A model generated the notes under the pieces. That model saw only the letters and a list, made by a program, of their open reading frames with translations. It was not told where the DNA came from and did not search any database. A stretch of DNA of 64,000 nucleotides from Eubacteriaceae bacterium (lineage in GTDB: Bacteria; Bacillota; Clostridia; Lachnospirales; Lachnospiraceae): assembly GCA_910574915.1 (NCBI GenBank), contig CAJTCR010000019.1, forward strand, positions 1 through 64,000, read 5' to 3'. Positions 44,171-53,877 of this stretch are shown here, in pieces. Within the stretch, counting starts at the first letter, position 1; the number at the start of each line of letters is the position of its first letter. The translations under genes and the position numbers were made by a program.

Positions 44171-44710
44171 TTATGATAAGTCCGCATCACTGCCAGCCGT
44201 CCGGCTGCTGTTGATATATTCAACAAGATCGTTCGGGAATCCGCCTTCCAGTACCTCCCGGATGTCATTGATACACTGCTGAAGAAGCTCCCCGTCGCTG
44301 TTCCACCCTTCACAGGCATTTTTGATTTCCCTGATACGGTCTGCATTTGATATTTTTCTTTTCCTTGTAAGTTTTTCAACCCCTGCAATCCGGCTGTCCG
44401 TAATAATCCCGATATTTTCAATCCCTTCAAGGATATATCTGAGGAATCCGGCTTCGTTCGCAGTCAGGTATATCCCCCGTACCGCAGTATTTTCTTCCCC
44501 GTCCACGTCAGCAGAACCGGGTCCGTCACTTCCGGAAGGAACGCTTTCCTCCTGACCGGGAAAATATTCTTCCCAAAATCCGTCATCTGGTTCCATGTCT
44601 GGTACAGGCTTCCCGCATCTGTCATTATACTTTTTTACGGCAAATGCCGCAGCGGAAATGACAGCCCCCACCGCAGCCATGCTGAATAAAATTTTTCCTG
44701 TTTTTTTCAT
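44171..44710 (-). CDS. Membrane-anchored hypothetical ICE protein
   Basis: A 179-residue protein with one N-terminal membrane segment (residues about 6-26, ILFSMAAVGAVISAAAFAV), an acidic linker and a helical C-terminal domain (LTANEAGFLRYILEGIENIG ... VLEGGFPNDLVEYINS). AAGGAG start. It probably sits on the cytoplasmic or outer face of the membrane near the mating channel. No family recognised. Confidence 0.6.
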   Translation of the reverse strand: MKKTGKILFSMAAVGAVISAAAFAVKKYNDRCGKPVPDMEPDDGFWEEYFPGQEESVPSGSDGPGSADVDGEENTAVRGIYLTANEAGFLRYILEGIENIGIITDSRIAGVEKLTRKRKISNADRIREIKNACEGWNSDGELLQQCINDIREVLEGGFPNDLVEYINSSRTAGSDADLS

Positions 44711-44712
44711 TT

Positions 44713-46836
44713 TCAATGTTCTCCTTTCTTTTTCCGTTCCGGAAATTCCAGCTTTATCTTATACTGGAAGCCTTTGGCTTCTTTCCCGTCTTTGGTATAG
44801 GAATAATCCTCCACGCCCTCCGGGATAAGGTACGCATCATAGCTGCCTTTCTTCCCCTTCAAGCCTTTTACAAGGGTCTTTTTCCCCTCCAGCATACTTT
44901 TTATCTGGCTGTCGGTAAGTACTGCCCCCATTGCCCGTGATACGTTCATACCGCATTTGTTTTTACAGTAAGCGCCAAATTTTCCTTTTACCACATCACC
45001 GCCGCACTTCGGGCATTTTCCCAACGCTGCCTTTGCGTTTCGTTCCTGTGCGCCGCCCCCAAACATGGTTTTCTGTTCGTCACTGACGCTGTGGTAAGTC
45101 TGCACAAGCCCTTTTACCATATCTTCTATGCCGTCCATAAACTCCTGCATGGAATACCCGCCCTTTGCAATGAGCGTCAGCGCATTTTCCCAATCGGCGG
45201 TAAGTTTTGGCGATTTTACCACATCAGGAAGCACGGCAATGAGTTTTACGCCGTCCTCCGTTGGTATCATTTGTTTTTTCTCCCGCTTCACAAAACCGTC
45301 CTTCACCAGCTTTTCAATAATATCCGCCCTTGTTGCCGGTGTTCCAAGCCCCCTGCGCTCTGCGTCTGCCCCGATATCCTCTGATCCGGCACGTTCCATA
45401 GCAGACAACAGGGAATCTTCCATAAAATGTTTTGGCGGCTGTGTGAAATGCTCTGATACCTTTGCCTGCACTCCGTCAAATGCCTGTCCCTCTGACAGTT
45501 CCGGCAGCTTTTTCTCCTCTTTTTCCTTATCCTCCACTGTCTTATAGGAACGCCTGAAAGCCGCTTCAAAGTCTTTCCAGCCATTTCTTGTTACGGATTT
45601 CCCGGAAACCATAAAAACAGAACCGTTACAGTCAAACTCCGCCTTAACCGTTTCATACTCATGCTTTTCCCCTGTGGCACAGAGTAAGCGGTTGGCAGCA
45701 AGGGATAGGATTTTCATTTCCCCCTCCGGCACAGCGGAAAGGTCAGCGGATGCAATCTCCATTGTTGGAATAATTGCATGGTGGTCAGTTACCTTTTTAC
45801 TGTCCATTACCCTCTTAATGTCCGGTTTCGCCCCTGTCTGCTCCTCAAAGAGAACCGCTTTGTAGACCGCCCCGATCACAGCCTTTGCCATATCTTCCAT
45901 ATCGTCCGATAAATACTGGCTGTCAGTGCGGGGATATGTAACCAGCTTTTTCTCATAAAGGCTCTGCGTGTACTCTAAGGTCTGCTTTGCGGTAAAGCCG
46001 AATAAACGGTTCGCATCCCTCTGTAACGTGGTAAGGTCATAGAGCTTCGGCGGCTGTACGGTTTTCGTTTCCTTTGTGACGGATACAACTGTTGCGGCTC
46101 TGCTTTCACACGCTGCAGCGATGCTCTCTGCCTGTGCCTTGTCATCTATCCTTTCCGTTGCCGCATCAATCCCGTCCATCAGGATATGCGCCGTATAATA
46201 GGGTTCTTTTTTGAAATTCCTGATTTTTTCCTCACGCTCCACTAACATTGCAAGCGTCGGTGTCTGCACCCTGCCAACCTTCAACACCTTTCCGCCATAC
46301 AGGACGGTAAAAAGCCTTGTGCCGTTCAGTCCCACAAGCCAGTCTGCCCTCTGCCTGCACAGTGCGGAATAGTAGAGGTTATCATAATCGCTTCCCGGAC
46401 GCAGGTTCTCAAAACCCTCACGGATTGCGCTTTCCTCCATAGAGGAAATCCAGAGCCGCTTTATGGGCTTATTACACCCTGCCTGTTCATACACAAGGCG
46501 GAAGATAAGCTCCCCCTCACGCCCTGCGTCAGTTCCGCAAATCACAGCCGAAACATCTTCCCTGTGCATAAGCCCCTTTAACACCTTATACTGCGCCGCT
46601 GTGCCGCTTTTTACTTCTGTCTGCCATTCCTCCGGTATCATGGGCAGGCTCTCATAATTCCATTTTTTCCATGCGTCAGAATAGGCATCTGGCTGTGCAA
46701 GCTCCACCAGATGCCCGATGCACCATGAAACAACGAAACCGTTCCCCTCCATGTACCCGTCTTTTCTTTCATCTGCGCCGATCACATGGGAAACTGCCTG
46801 TGCCACGCTCGGCTTCTCGGTTATCACTAACTGCAT
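44713..46836 (-). CDS. topB: DNA topoisomerase III (TopB-like)
   Basis: A 707-residue type IA topoisomerase: Toprim domain (VITEKPSVAQAVSHVIGA; GTDAGREGELIF), catalytic Tyr in KLVTYPRTDSQYLSD (about 300-310), and a C-terminal zinc-type region CPKCGGDVVKGKFGAYC. It would relax or decatenate ICE DNA during transfer. Strong AGGAGG site. Characteristic of the Tn1549/CTn backbone. Confidence 0.93.
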   Translation of the reverse strand: MQLVITEKPSVAQAVSHVIGADERKDGYMEGNGFVVSWCIGHLVELAQPDAYSDAWKKWNYESLPMIPEEWQTEVKSGTAAQYKVLKGLMHREDVSAVICGTDAGREGELIFRLVYEQAGCNKPIKRLWISSMEESAIREGFENLRPGSDYDNLYYSALCRQRADWLVGLNGTRLFTVLYGGKVLKVGRVQTPTLAMLVEREEKIRNFKKEPYYTAHILMDGIDAATERIDDKAQAESIAAACESRAATVVSVTKETKTVQPPKLYDLTTLQRDANRLFGFTAKQTLEYTQSLYEKKLVTYPRTDSQYLSDDMEDMAKAVIGAVYKAVLFEEQTGAKPDIKRVMDSKKVTDHHAIIPTMEIASADLSAVPEGEMKILSLAANRLLCATGEKHEYETVKAEFDCNGSVFMVSGKSVTRNGWKDFEAAFRRSYKTVEDKEKEEKKLPELSEGQAFDGVQAKVSEHFTQPPKHFMEDSLLSAMERAGSEDIGADAERRGLGTPATRADIIEKLVKDGFVKREKKQMIPTEDGVKLIAVLPDVVKSPKLTADWENALTLIAKGGYSMQEFMDGIEDMVKGLVQTYHSVSDEQKTMFGGGAQERNAKAALGKCPKCGGDVVKGKFGAYCKNKCGMNVSRAMGAVLTDSQIKSMLEGKKTLVKGLKGKKGSYDAYLIPEGVEDYSYTKDGKEAKGFQYKIKLEFPERKKKGEH

Positions 46837-46837
46837 T

Positions 46838-47398
46838 TTATTTTCCTCCTGTCAATTCAATATCACATTCCACTTCGTTTCCCCATACGTCAAACCCGTC
46901 TGTCTTTCTCCGGGCAAAAAGCTCTATCTTTGGTACACTGCCCATAAGCCGGTTAATCCTTTGATGCACCTCTGCCGGTTTCCTGCTGTGTTCTTCAATA
47001 TGTGACATGACTACCTGATGCACCCCTGCATCCACACGCTTCGGTGCGCCTTTTGTTGCCAGAATACAAAGCTCCGCATTGCTGCGTGTCCAGTATCCCA
47101 TGCCCCAAAAGAGCGATTCTTTCTTTTTATTCTGCTTTACCCATACAAACGCCACTGTTTTATAGGTAAAGCCCCATGCCTTTATTACTTCAAGCCCTTC
47201 CAAAAGGCAGGGGAATGTTACCCATAGAAATAAGGCACAGTCCTTGTCTGCAATGTCAGCAACCGGAAGTGCCTTTATATCTTCTATGTCCATAGTGGGA
47301 TAGTGGCTCTCTGCGCTTCTTCCCATGCCTTTTTTAGAATACACCCTGTAGTGCCAGGGCGGGTCCGCCAGAATAACGGAATACTTCTTTTCTCCCAT
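46838..47398 (-). CDS. MT-A70-family adenine methyltransferase
   Basis: A 186-residue methyltransferase with the catalytic motif DPPW (VILADPPWHYR, residues about 8-18) and the SAM-binding C-terminal strand region (RRKTDGFDVWGNEV). MT-A70 proteins methylate N6 of adenine in DNA or RNA. One base separates it from topB. A probable role is to mark ICE DNA against host restriction. Confidence 0.85.
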   Translation of the reverse strand: MGEKKYSVILADPPWHYRVYSKKGMGRSAESHYPTMDIEDIKALPVADIADKDCALFLWVTFPCLLEGLEVIKAWGFTYKTVAFVWVKQNKKKESLFWGMGYWTRSNAELCILATKGAPKRVDAGVHQVVMSHIEEHSRKPAEVHQRINRLMGSVPKIELFARRKTDGFDVWGNEVECDIELTGGK

Positions 47399-47406
47399 GC
47401 TGCCGG

Positions 47407-49044
47407 TTACTCCTCCCCATTTTCAAAAAAATCATCTCCGGAACCGTCCTCCGGTTCTTCATCTTCATTCTCGTAGTCCTCCTGATCTTCCTCGTCCTCA
47501 TCTTCGTCCTCAATGAAGTCCTCTTTTTTCTTACGGACTACCTTAAAATAATAAGCTCCTCCGATAAATGCTGCCGCAAGTGCGCCCATGAGGATATAGG
47601 AAATGACCGGGTTTGGTTCCGCTGCTTTTTCCTCCGGTTCGGTTTCCTCTGTGCTTTCTTCATCTTCCGTATTTTCTGTTTCTCCGGTATTTTCCTCTGT
47701 CTGCTGTTCATCTTTCGGCTTTTCCCCGTTATTGTTTGGCAGTGCGCTTTCCCCTGCTGGGATTGCCGATTCCAAAGCTGCGGAATTTTTCGGCAAAGTA
47801 TCACTGTTGCCGGAAGTGGCGTTTAACAGGTCATTTTCCGTAATCTCCGTAAGGAAATACACCATTTCCTCCTCCCCGTCACGGTCAATGATAAGGTAGA
47901 AAACCTTGTCCGATGCCGTCTGGATTGTGTAAAATTCTTTCCCCTGTTCTGACTGTTTCTTTTCCGTATCCCCGCTTTCTGCTGTTTCTTCCTTTTCTGC
48001 GGCATCCGCTTTGGCAAATTCCTGTTTCTTCTGTTCCTCCGGTGTCTGCGAAACGGTGTTCCCGTCACCGTCTGTTTTGGTATGTTCCGTTACGGTGGCT
48101 GTTGCGTTCCCTGGCTTGGTGGCTTCGGCATTGACAGGGAGTTGCTCTGCCGGATTCTCATCACTCTCATCTGCCGGGTCTTTATAATAAGGGTTTTTCG
48201 TCTTATAGACTTCCGACATATTTCCGGCATTGTCCATTGCGGAAATGGTAAAATACTCATACCCTGCGTCAAACTGCTGTAAACGGATATTCAATGTGCC
48301 GTTTGTGAACTCTGTAAATTCATACCCGTTCACATAAACCGCTTTTGCGCCGGAGTCCGTGTCATGTACCTGGACGCTTAACAGCCCGTCACTGACTGCC
48401 GCATTGAGCGTGGGCTTTGTGGTATCGAAACATTTGACTGACCTGTTTCTTTCATATGTATTGCCTTTCTGGTCTGTGACCTGAACATAGACGGTACAGT
48501 TTTCGGAAATTTCCAGCTTCTTATCTTCCGTCACGTCCGTCCAGCTCCCGTTCTGCCCGACCTTTGCCTGAATTTTTGCAATCTCAAAATTTCCCGTATG
48601 CGCCACGTCCGCCACCTTGAATGTGACAGTTACGGTATCATGAAACCAGCCGTCCGGCTTGTTGATGCTGATTGACACATTCGGTTTTTTGTAGGCACAG
48701 AGCCTGTAATCCTCCACGCACACCTTACAGTTACGGTCATATTCATAAGCGCCGCATTTATCCTCACAGGTACATTCCGGTTCCGGCGCTTCATTTCCTG
48801 AAACGCTTTCCCCCTCTGTTTCCTGTTCCGTTGATCCCGGCTCTGATGTTTCCTGCTCCGTGGCGCTTTCCTCCGTACTGCTATCCGTTTCTTTCTCTGT
48901 GCTGCTTTCCCCGCTGTCCTCTGCCCTTACAGCAATGGCATTGTTCCCGTTCATGGAAAATGCTGCTGCGGGCATACAGAATAATACTGCTGATAAGATG
49001 AGCGATAACACCGCCCTATAACGTAACTTCATTTTTTTGTTCAT
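47407..49044 (-). CDS. Secreted, membrane-anchored ICE surface protein (DUF4366-like)
   Basis: A 545-residue protein with a signal peptide (LSLILSAVLFCMPAAAFS), a Glu/Ser/Thr-rich linker, a Cys cluster CTCEDKCGAYEYDRNC, an Ig-like segment (about 150-290), a second low-complexity acidic linker, and a C-terminal membrane anchor (ISYILMGALAAAFIGGAYYF) followed by a basic then very acidic tail. Typical of the CD1107/DUF4366 mobile-element family (from memory). Possible role at the cell surface in mating-pair contact. Confidence 0.75.
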   Translation of the reverse strand: MNKKMKLRYRAVLSLILSAVLFCMPAAAFSMNGNNAIAVRAEDSGESSTEKETDSSTEESATEQETSEPGSTEQETEGESVSGNEAPEPECTCEDKCGAYEYDRNCKVCVEDYRLCAYKKPNVSISINKPDGWFHDTVTVTFKVADVAHTGNFEIAKIQAKVGQNGSWTDVTEDKKLEISENCTVYVQVTDQKGNTYERNRSVKCFDTTKPTLNAAVSDGLLSVQVHDTDSGAKAVYVNGYEFTEFTNGTLNIRLQQFDAGYEYFTISAMDNAGNMSEVYKTKNPYYKDPADESDENPAEQLPVNAEATKPGNATATVTEHTKTDGDGNTVSQTPEEQKKQEFAKADAAEKEETAESGDTEKKQSEQGKEFYTIQTASDKVFYLIIDRDGEEEMVYFLTEITENDLLNATSGNSDTLPKNSAALESAIPAGESALPNNNGEKPKDEQQTEENTGETENTEDEESTEETEPEEKAAEPNPVISYILMGALAAAFIGGAYYFKVVRKKKEDFIEDEDEDEEDQEDYENEDEEPEDGSGDDFFENGEE

Positions 49045-49312
49045 GGCTTTCTGCCTCCCTTTCTGTTTGCTGTTTCTGTCCTGACTGTTCCTCCTGCTCT
49101 TTTTTCTTCAGCAGGCTTAAAATTTCTTCCTCACTGACTTTGTTGAGCAGGATTAGACGCTCCAGAGAAATTTTATTTTTCTCAATAAATTTCATCTTCT
49201 CCGCATCCTCCGCCATCTGTAACTGGCTTTCCAAATCCTTCTGCTTTCCCTGCAGGTCTGCAAGCTGCCCCCGTACTTTGGAAAGCTCCTTTTCAATCCT
49301 TTCCTTTGTCAC
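49016..49312 (-). CDS. DUF4315-like small coiled-coil protein
   Basis: A 98-residue charged protein (KELSKVRGQLADLQGKQKDL) with a GTG start after AAGGAAGGG. It overlaps the DUF4366-like gene by 29 bp, the usual pairing in this ICE family. Function unknown. Confidence 0.75.
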   Translation of the reverse strand: MTKERIEKELSKVRGQLADLQGKQKDLESQLQMAEDAEKMKFIEKNKISLERLILLNKVSEEEILSLLKKKEQEEQSGQKQQTEREAESHEQKNEVTL

Positions 49313-49361
49313 ACTATACCCTTCCTTTCTGCACCGGATAAGGTGCTTTTTATGTCCGTTT

Positions 49362-49950
49362 ACAATTAAAACTGATAATTTCCCGCACGATTTTTACAAT
49401 TATGATTGATAAAATGCCTTTTGATTTTATCCGGCATAAAAGCAAGGCTGCACCCAAACGTACTCACTCTAAAATACCTGTCGCAAGCAGATATACGTTT
49501 CAGAAACAGCCCCGCATTATCAAACATAATTGTCTTTTTCATACTGTTTTTATCAAACTATTTGTCACTTTTTTTGTTGAAACAGCTTTTATCATTTTTA
49601 ATTGTAAATTATCAATCTTTTTTGTAACTTTATCAGTTATAATTGTCACTCAACATTTTAATGTCCTTTCATAAAAAAGTCTTACATTCACAAGTGCCTT
49701 TGTGATAAAATAGTTTGACAATAGAAAAGCCTGAAATGCTCTGCACTCCAAGCTGGTCAGCGTGACGGTTCCACTTTCCGATTTATGACATTGCCACATA
49801 TGATATTTTTCCTGCTATTGTCAGGCTTTTTTATGATTTTTCCGTTGTGGTTGTCATACTTTTTTATCAATCATTTACTGTAACAGATATTGTCACGCTT
49901 TTTTATGAAAATGTCTTACTTTATTCTCATATTGTCAAACTTAATTATCA
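49362..49950. repeat. Iteron-like array of AT-rich repeats in a 646-bp gene-free region
   Basis: Between 49313 and 49958 there is no gene. The plus strand carries many copies of a degenerate unit TTGTCAnnCTTTTTTATCA: clear ones at 49818-49836, 49851-49869, 49890-49908, 49911-49929 and 49932-49950 (the last three at 21-bp spacing), with inverted copies near 49669 and 49703 and weaker TATCA-n6-ATTGT units at 49362-49650. This looks like multiple protein-binding sites: iterons of an origin, a centromere-like site or an operator array. Confidence 0.6.
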
Positions 49951-49958
49951 TCAGACAT

Positions 49959-52907
49959 TTAATTTCCTGATAAGCGACCGAACGCATAAAAATGACTCTG
50001 CCAGTAAGACGTATTGATACTGGCGTATTTAATCGGATCACCGCAGTGTATCATTGTCCCATTGCCGCAATATATCCCCACATGGCTCACAGGCCCCGCC
50101 GAGTTGTAAGTGCCTGTAAAAAAGATAATATCCCCCGCTTTTGCATCTGCCGCCGAAACCGGTGTACACTGGTCATAAATACCCTGTGCGGTAGTCCGTG
50201 GCAGGTTATGCACCCCGCTGTTGGTAAATACCCAGCAGACAAAACCGGAACAGTCAAAGCTGGTGGACGGGCTTGAACCGCCCCATACATACGGATAGCC
50301 TAAATACTTTGCGGCTTCCTCCATAAGCGCCTGCACTGCCGCATCATCGTAGGAATCAGGCGGTATGGCATTTCCCCCGCCGCTTCCAGACGCTGGCGTT
50401 TCCCCGTAGAGCGTCCCTTCCCCTGCTTCAAAATAAAATAACGGGTTATAATATTTCCCGTTATACAGACATTCGATATGCAAATGGCTTCCGGTGCTGC
50501 TCCCCGTGTTCCCTGTTGTCCCTATGCTGTCCCCATGCTTTACGGTCTGCCCCGCACTGACGCTTAACGTGTCCATGTGGGCATACTTGGTACAGTAACC
50601 GTTGCTGTCCTCAATCACAATATAATTCCCGTAATAACTGTCGTAAGCAGCCGTTGTGACTGTGCCATCCATTGCCGCAAGGACGGTTGTTCCTGTCGGA
50701 ACTGCAATGTCAACGCCCCTGTGGAGCTGTTCCGCCCCCGTCACCGGATTGATGCGGTAGCCGTAATAGCTGCTCACATAGTTGTACCAGTACAGGTTCA
50801 GCGGCGTATAAAACTGCTGTGTCAGCCCATGCGTTTCATTATAAAGCGCATAGATTTCTTTCTGCTCACTGTCCATGTGTCCGGCAACCACCACATTTAA
50901 GTCTTTGGCGGTCAGCGTGACTTCCAGTATGGTTACGGTATATTCTTCTTCCTCCTCATAAGTGTAGGTTTCCGTGCTTGTTGTACCGTCAGCATTGGTT
51001 ATGGTGCGTGTGCCTGTCTTTGTAACTGTCCTTGTCCTTGTTTCCGTTGTAGGGTTTAAGGTTAGCTCATACATCTCGTCAAAAAGGCTCTCGATCTCGC
51101 CCTGCACGTCTGCCGCCGTAAATTCCGTATGGACTGCGGAAAGGTAGCTGATGAGCGCAAACGGGTCATGACCGATTGCATCAAGGTTGTAGCGGTATTC
51201 GTCATAGTCCGGGTAATCCGTTTCTATGGAATCAATCTCTTTCTGCAATTCCATTTCAAGCTCTGAAAAAGCCAAATCCGCAGCGTCAATCTCTGCCGGG
51301 ACGCTCATGTAGCTCCCTGCCAACGTGGTACTCATGCCCTCCGAGAACATCGCCCCGCAGGACGATATGGAAGTCATTATCATAATAAGAAGAACCCCAA
51401 AAGCCGCAACTGTTACAAGGAGTGAAGCGTGTTTTGCCGCTATCTCCTGTATTTTTTTTGCTACCGTCGTAGTGAAATTGGCGGACTTCACAGCCGCTTC
51501 CTTTGTATTCTTCGCCGCCTGCCCCGCCCGCCTTGCTTTTGCATATTCACGCTTGATGCGCTGTTTCTGCATCCTTTTCTGCAACTGTTTCTTTAAGGTC
51601 TTTTCCTGCATTTCCGGATTTTCTTCCAAAAACTTCTGGTAGCGGAAACTGACCTCCTTTTTAAACTGTTTTTTCTCCAGCTTCACCACTTTCTTACGCT
51701 GCCGCTGTTCTTTGTTCTTATAATGCCGCTTTACAAATCGGTAGGTATCTTCGGCTTTCTGTTCCGTCTTGTGTGCACCCTCCACGCCGGAGTTTTCCTT
51801 TTCCACTTCGGCAACCTTGCCATGCGCAAAGTTTGTAAACTCCGATCCGGTTCTGCCCGCCATCTTCCTTACCGGGTTATCCTCCTTAAAAGGCTTTTCC
51901 TTTACCACTGCGACAAGCACATATTTCGCCCTGCCCGTCTTTTCATCAAAGACACGCTCTAAGGAATATTCCTTTTTCTTTGGCAGCTTCTTCCTTGCGG
52001 CTTCGGTCTTTTTCCCGGCTTTCTCCGCTTTCTTTTGCAGCCTTTCTAATTTCCTGCTTCCCTGAAATTCCGGTTCTGCGCCATCGGTGAAGGTATTTTT
52101 TTCAGCAAAAGTATTATCCTTTGCCTGATAGTCACGCTGAAAGTCAGAGGTTTTTGTGCGTTCCCTGTCCTGACGTTCACGCCTGCGGTATCTGCCTTTT
52201 TTTTCGCTTTGGTGGTAAGTGTCCCTGCGGCGGTAATCGTTCTTAAACTCTTTTGTTTCTTCGGTCTGTTCCCCTCCGCCCTCCTCCACAAAAGCATTCT
52301 GCTCCTTTGAAAAACCGTCCTGTACTTTGCTTCCCGCATTATCACTGTCCGTCTTTTCTTTAGTTCCCGTAAAGCTGTTTTCCTTTTGGGACTGACTTTG
52401 CTGTCTGCGCTTTCTTCGGCTACGCTCTGTTTCCTGCCCTGCTGTTTTCTTCTTGCTTCTCTGAAAACTGCCCTGTCTGTCCAATTTCCCGCCACTGTTC
52501 GGTTTATATTCCAACCTCTGGACATCATGTCCAGAAGTTTCTTTTTGAAACTGTTTTTGCTGCCTGCGTTTTTTCTGGCTATGCGCTGTTTCATGCCCTG
52601 TGGTTTTCCTTGTATCATTCTGAAAATTGCTGTGGTTATCCTGAAAGATTTCTTTATCAGGCTTATTCAGTGATTCCATATGATTCTGTTTTACAGAATG
52701 GCTGGCATCGTGTCCAAAAGTCTTTGACTGCCCTGACTTCTGGACATTATGTCCAGAAGTTGTATCTGCATCCCTCGGCTGGTGTGCGCCGGACTGTTTC
52801 TGCTTCATTTTCTGGACAGTGCTTTTCCCCTTTGTGGGACTGCCGCCCGCAAAAGCATTTTTATCCTTTGCAAATTCAGCCGTCTGCTTTTTCTTTCTTT
52901 CTGCCAT
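49959..52907 (-). CDS. Conjugation peptidoglycan hydrolase (M23 + NlpC/P60)
   Basis: A 982-residue protein. Residues 1-490 are a very basic, repetitive cytoplasmic region containing three palindromic elements plus two decayed ones. A membrane segment follows at about 496-515 (LLVTVAAFGVLLIMIM), then an extracellular M23 domain (HRGVDIAVP about 724, HLHIE about 807) and a C-terminal NlpC/P60 domain (Cys in FDCSGFV about 882, His in SHVGIYCG about 940). It should open the cell wall for the mating channel, a role of CwlT/VirB1-type enzymes. GGAGG start. Confidence 0.9.
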   Translation of the reverse strand: MAERKKKQTAEFAKDKNAFAGGSPTKGKSTVQKMKQKQSGAHQPRDADTTSGHNVQKSGQSKTFGHDASHSVKQNHMESLNKPDKEIFQDNHSNFQNDTRKTTGHETAHSQKKRRQQKQFQKETSGHDVQRLEYKPNSGGKLDRQGSFQRSKKKTAGQETERSRRKRRQQSQSQKENSFTGTKEKTDSDNAGSKVQDGFSKEQNAFVEEGGGEQTEETKEFKNDYRRRDTYHQSEKKGRYRRRERQDRERTKTSDFQRDYQAKDNTFAEKNTFTDGAEPEFQGSRKLERLQKKAEKAGKKTEAARKKLPKKKEYSLERVFDEKTGRAKYVLVAVVKEKPFKEDNPVRKMAGRTGSEFTNFAHGKVAEVEKENSGVEGAHKTEQKAEDTYRFVKRHYKNKEQRQRKKVVKLEKKQFKKEVSFRYQKFLEENPEMQEKTLKKQLQKRMQKQRIKREYAKARRAGQAAKNTKEAAVKSANFTTTVAKKIQEIAAKHASLLVTVAAFGVLLIMIMTSISSCGAMFSEGMSTTLAGSYMSVPAEIDAADLAFSELEMELQKEIDSIETDYPDYDEYRYNLDAIGHDPFALISYLSAVHTEFTAADVQGEIESLFDEMYELTLNPTTETRTRTVTKTGTRTITNADGTTSTETYTYEEEEEYTVTILEVTLTAKDLNVVVAGHMDSEQKEIYALYNETHGLTQQFYTPLNLYWYNYVSSYYGYRINPVTGAEQLHRGVDIAVPTGTTVLAAMDGTVTTAAYDSYYGNYIVIEDSNGYCTKYAHMDTLSVSAGQTVKHGDSIGTTGNTGSSTGSHLHIECLYNGKYYNPLFYFEAGEGTLYGETPASGSGGGNAIPPDSYDDAAVQALMEEAAKYLGYPYVWGGSSPSTSFDCSGFVCWVFTNSGVHNLPRTTAQGIYDQCTPVSAADAKAGDIIFFTGTYNSAGPVSHVGIYCGNGTMIHCGDPIKYASINTSYWQSHFYAFGRLSGN
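52513..52539. repeat. Short palindromic element (coding, TSGHDVQR)
   Basis: Palindrome centred on GGACATCATGTCC inside the hydrolase gene, same frame as other copies. Two decayed units encoding TTGHETAHS and TAGQETERS lie within 120 bp. Confidence 0.75.
52674..52720. repeat. Long-form palindromic element (coding, TFGHDASHSVKQNH)
   Basis: Divergent long form with an ATTCTG/CAGAAT stem and the GGCATCGTGTCC half. The encoded residues align with the long form in the YodL-like gene (HDxxHSxxQN). Confidence 0.6.
52735..52761. repeat. Short palindromic element (coding, TSGHNVQK)
   Basis: Near-perfect palindrome centred on GGACATTATGTCC, 15 bp from the long form, same reading frame. Confidence 0.8.
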
Positions 52908-52922
52908 TTAAACTCCTCCATT

Positions 52923-53840
52923 TTATCTGCTATCTAATGACTGGCACTTTCTGTACCCTTTTGGGTCATAATCCTTAAAATCTTTTACGGAATGGAACAG
53001 CCATTTATTGTTTACCCATCTCTGCATCTTCCGGGTTTCCTCCGGCGCAGTTGGCTTTTCATACACCATCACATACGGGTCATACCCCATGTCACGAAGC
53101 GTATAAATACGGTATAAATCCTGTTCATGGGTGCTTCCGTAGTTGGTAAGGACGTAGACACGCCTTTTCCTCTTATCCCTGACTGTCGTAAGTTCTGAAA
53201 ATTTCTTAAAATACGGTGTCAGGTCATCTTCCGGGTTATCCCATGCAAAATGCAGCATTTTTGTACTGATTTTATTGAGTGCCGCCACTTTTTCCGGCGT
53301 AACCAGCCGCACGTCAAGCCCCTGTGTAAAGTCCACGTCCGCCCCGCTGTCCGCAAGCTGTCCTAAGAGCCTCTCCCAATCCGGGCAGGCTAAGATGTTT
53401 GCATCAAGGAGCTTGATTTCTTTTTCCCCGCCCCAAAATTCGGACAGGTCAGCCACCGCTTCCGTCTTTCTTCCCTCCTTCTCCCCGACAATGCAGAATC
53501 CGCATCCACGGGGGCATCCTCTGGAAAGGAAACCGTAGGCTGTGCCTGCAAACTGCGGGTACAGCCCATAATCCGGGTGTGTATGCTCTATGGCATCGGG
53601 CAGCTTATTGTCAAGACCGTAGCCTGTGCCGCCTTTTATGACATGGTAAGCCTTTACGCTCCCTGCATAATCTTTAGAGTAAGTGTCCGTGAATACCCTG
53701 CTCATATAAACAAGGTCATACCATTTCGTACTGTCGTACCATTCCACCATATCGCCCCTTGCCTTATGGTAAGCGGACAGCTTCATCAGGCAGAGGTTGG
53801 GGAAACGGTGTCCGTCCACGTCAATCAGCCCGGTTTTCAA
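52923..53840 (-). CDS. ICE radical SAM protein
   Basis: A 305-residue radical SAM protein with the cluster motif CPRGCGFC (CxxxCxxC, residues about 109-116) preceded by GFLSRG and followed by a barrel-like region (LLDANILACPDWERLL). The N-terminus resembles methylthiotransferase/B12-type proteins in layout but no B12 motif is clear. It lies between the hydrolase and the cytosine methyltransferase, is unrelated to the RiPP maturase, and recurs in Tn1549-type ICEs. Substrate unknown. TTG start assumed. Confidence 0.75.
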   Translation of the reverse strand: MKTGLIDVDGHRFPNLCLMKLSAYHKARGDMVEWYDSTKWYDLVYMSRVFTDTYSKDYAGSVKAYHVIKGGTGYGLDNKLPDAIEHTHPDYGLYPQFAGTAYGFLSRGCPRGCGFCIVGEKEGRKTEAVADLSEFWGGEKEIKLLDANILACPDWERLLGQLADSGADVDFTQGLDVRLVTPEKVAALNKISTKMLHFAWDNPEDDLTPYFKKFSELTTVRDKRKRRVYVLTNYGSTHEQDLYRIYTLRDMGYDPYVMVYEKPTAPEETRKMQRWVNNKWLFHSVKDFKDYDPKGYRKCQSLDSR

Positions 53841-53877
53841 GTTATCCTGTCTCCTTCTATATTTTTTTCTTTTAACC

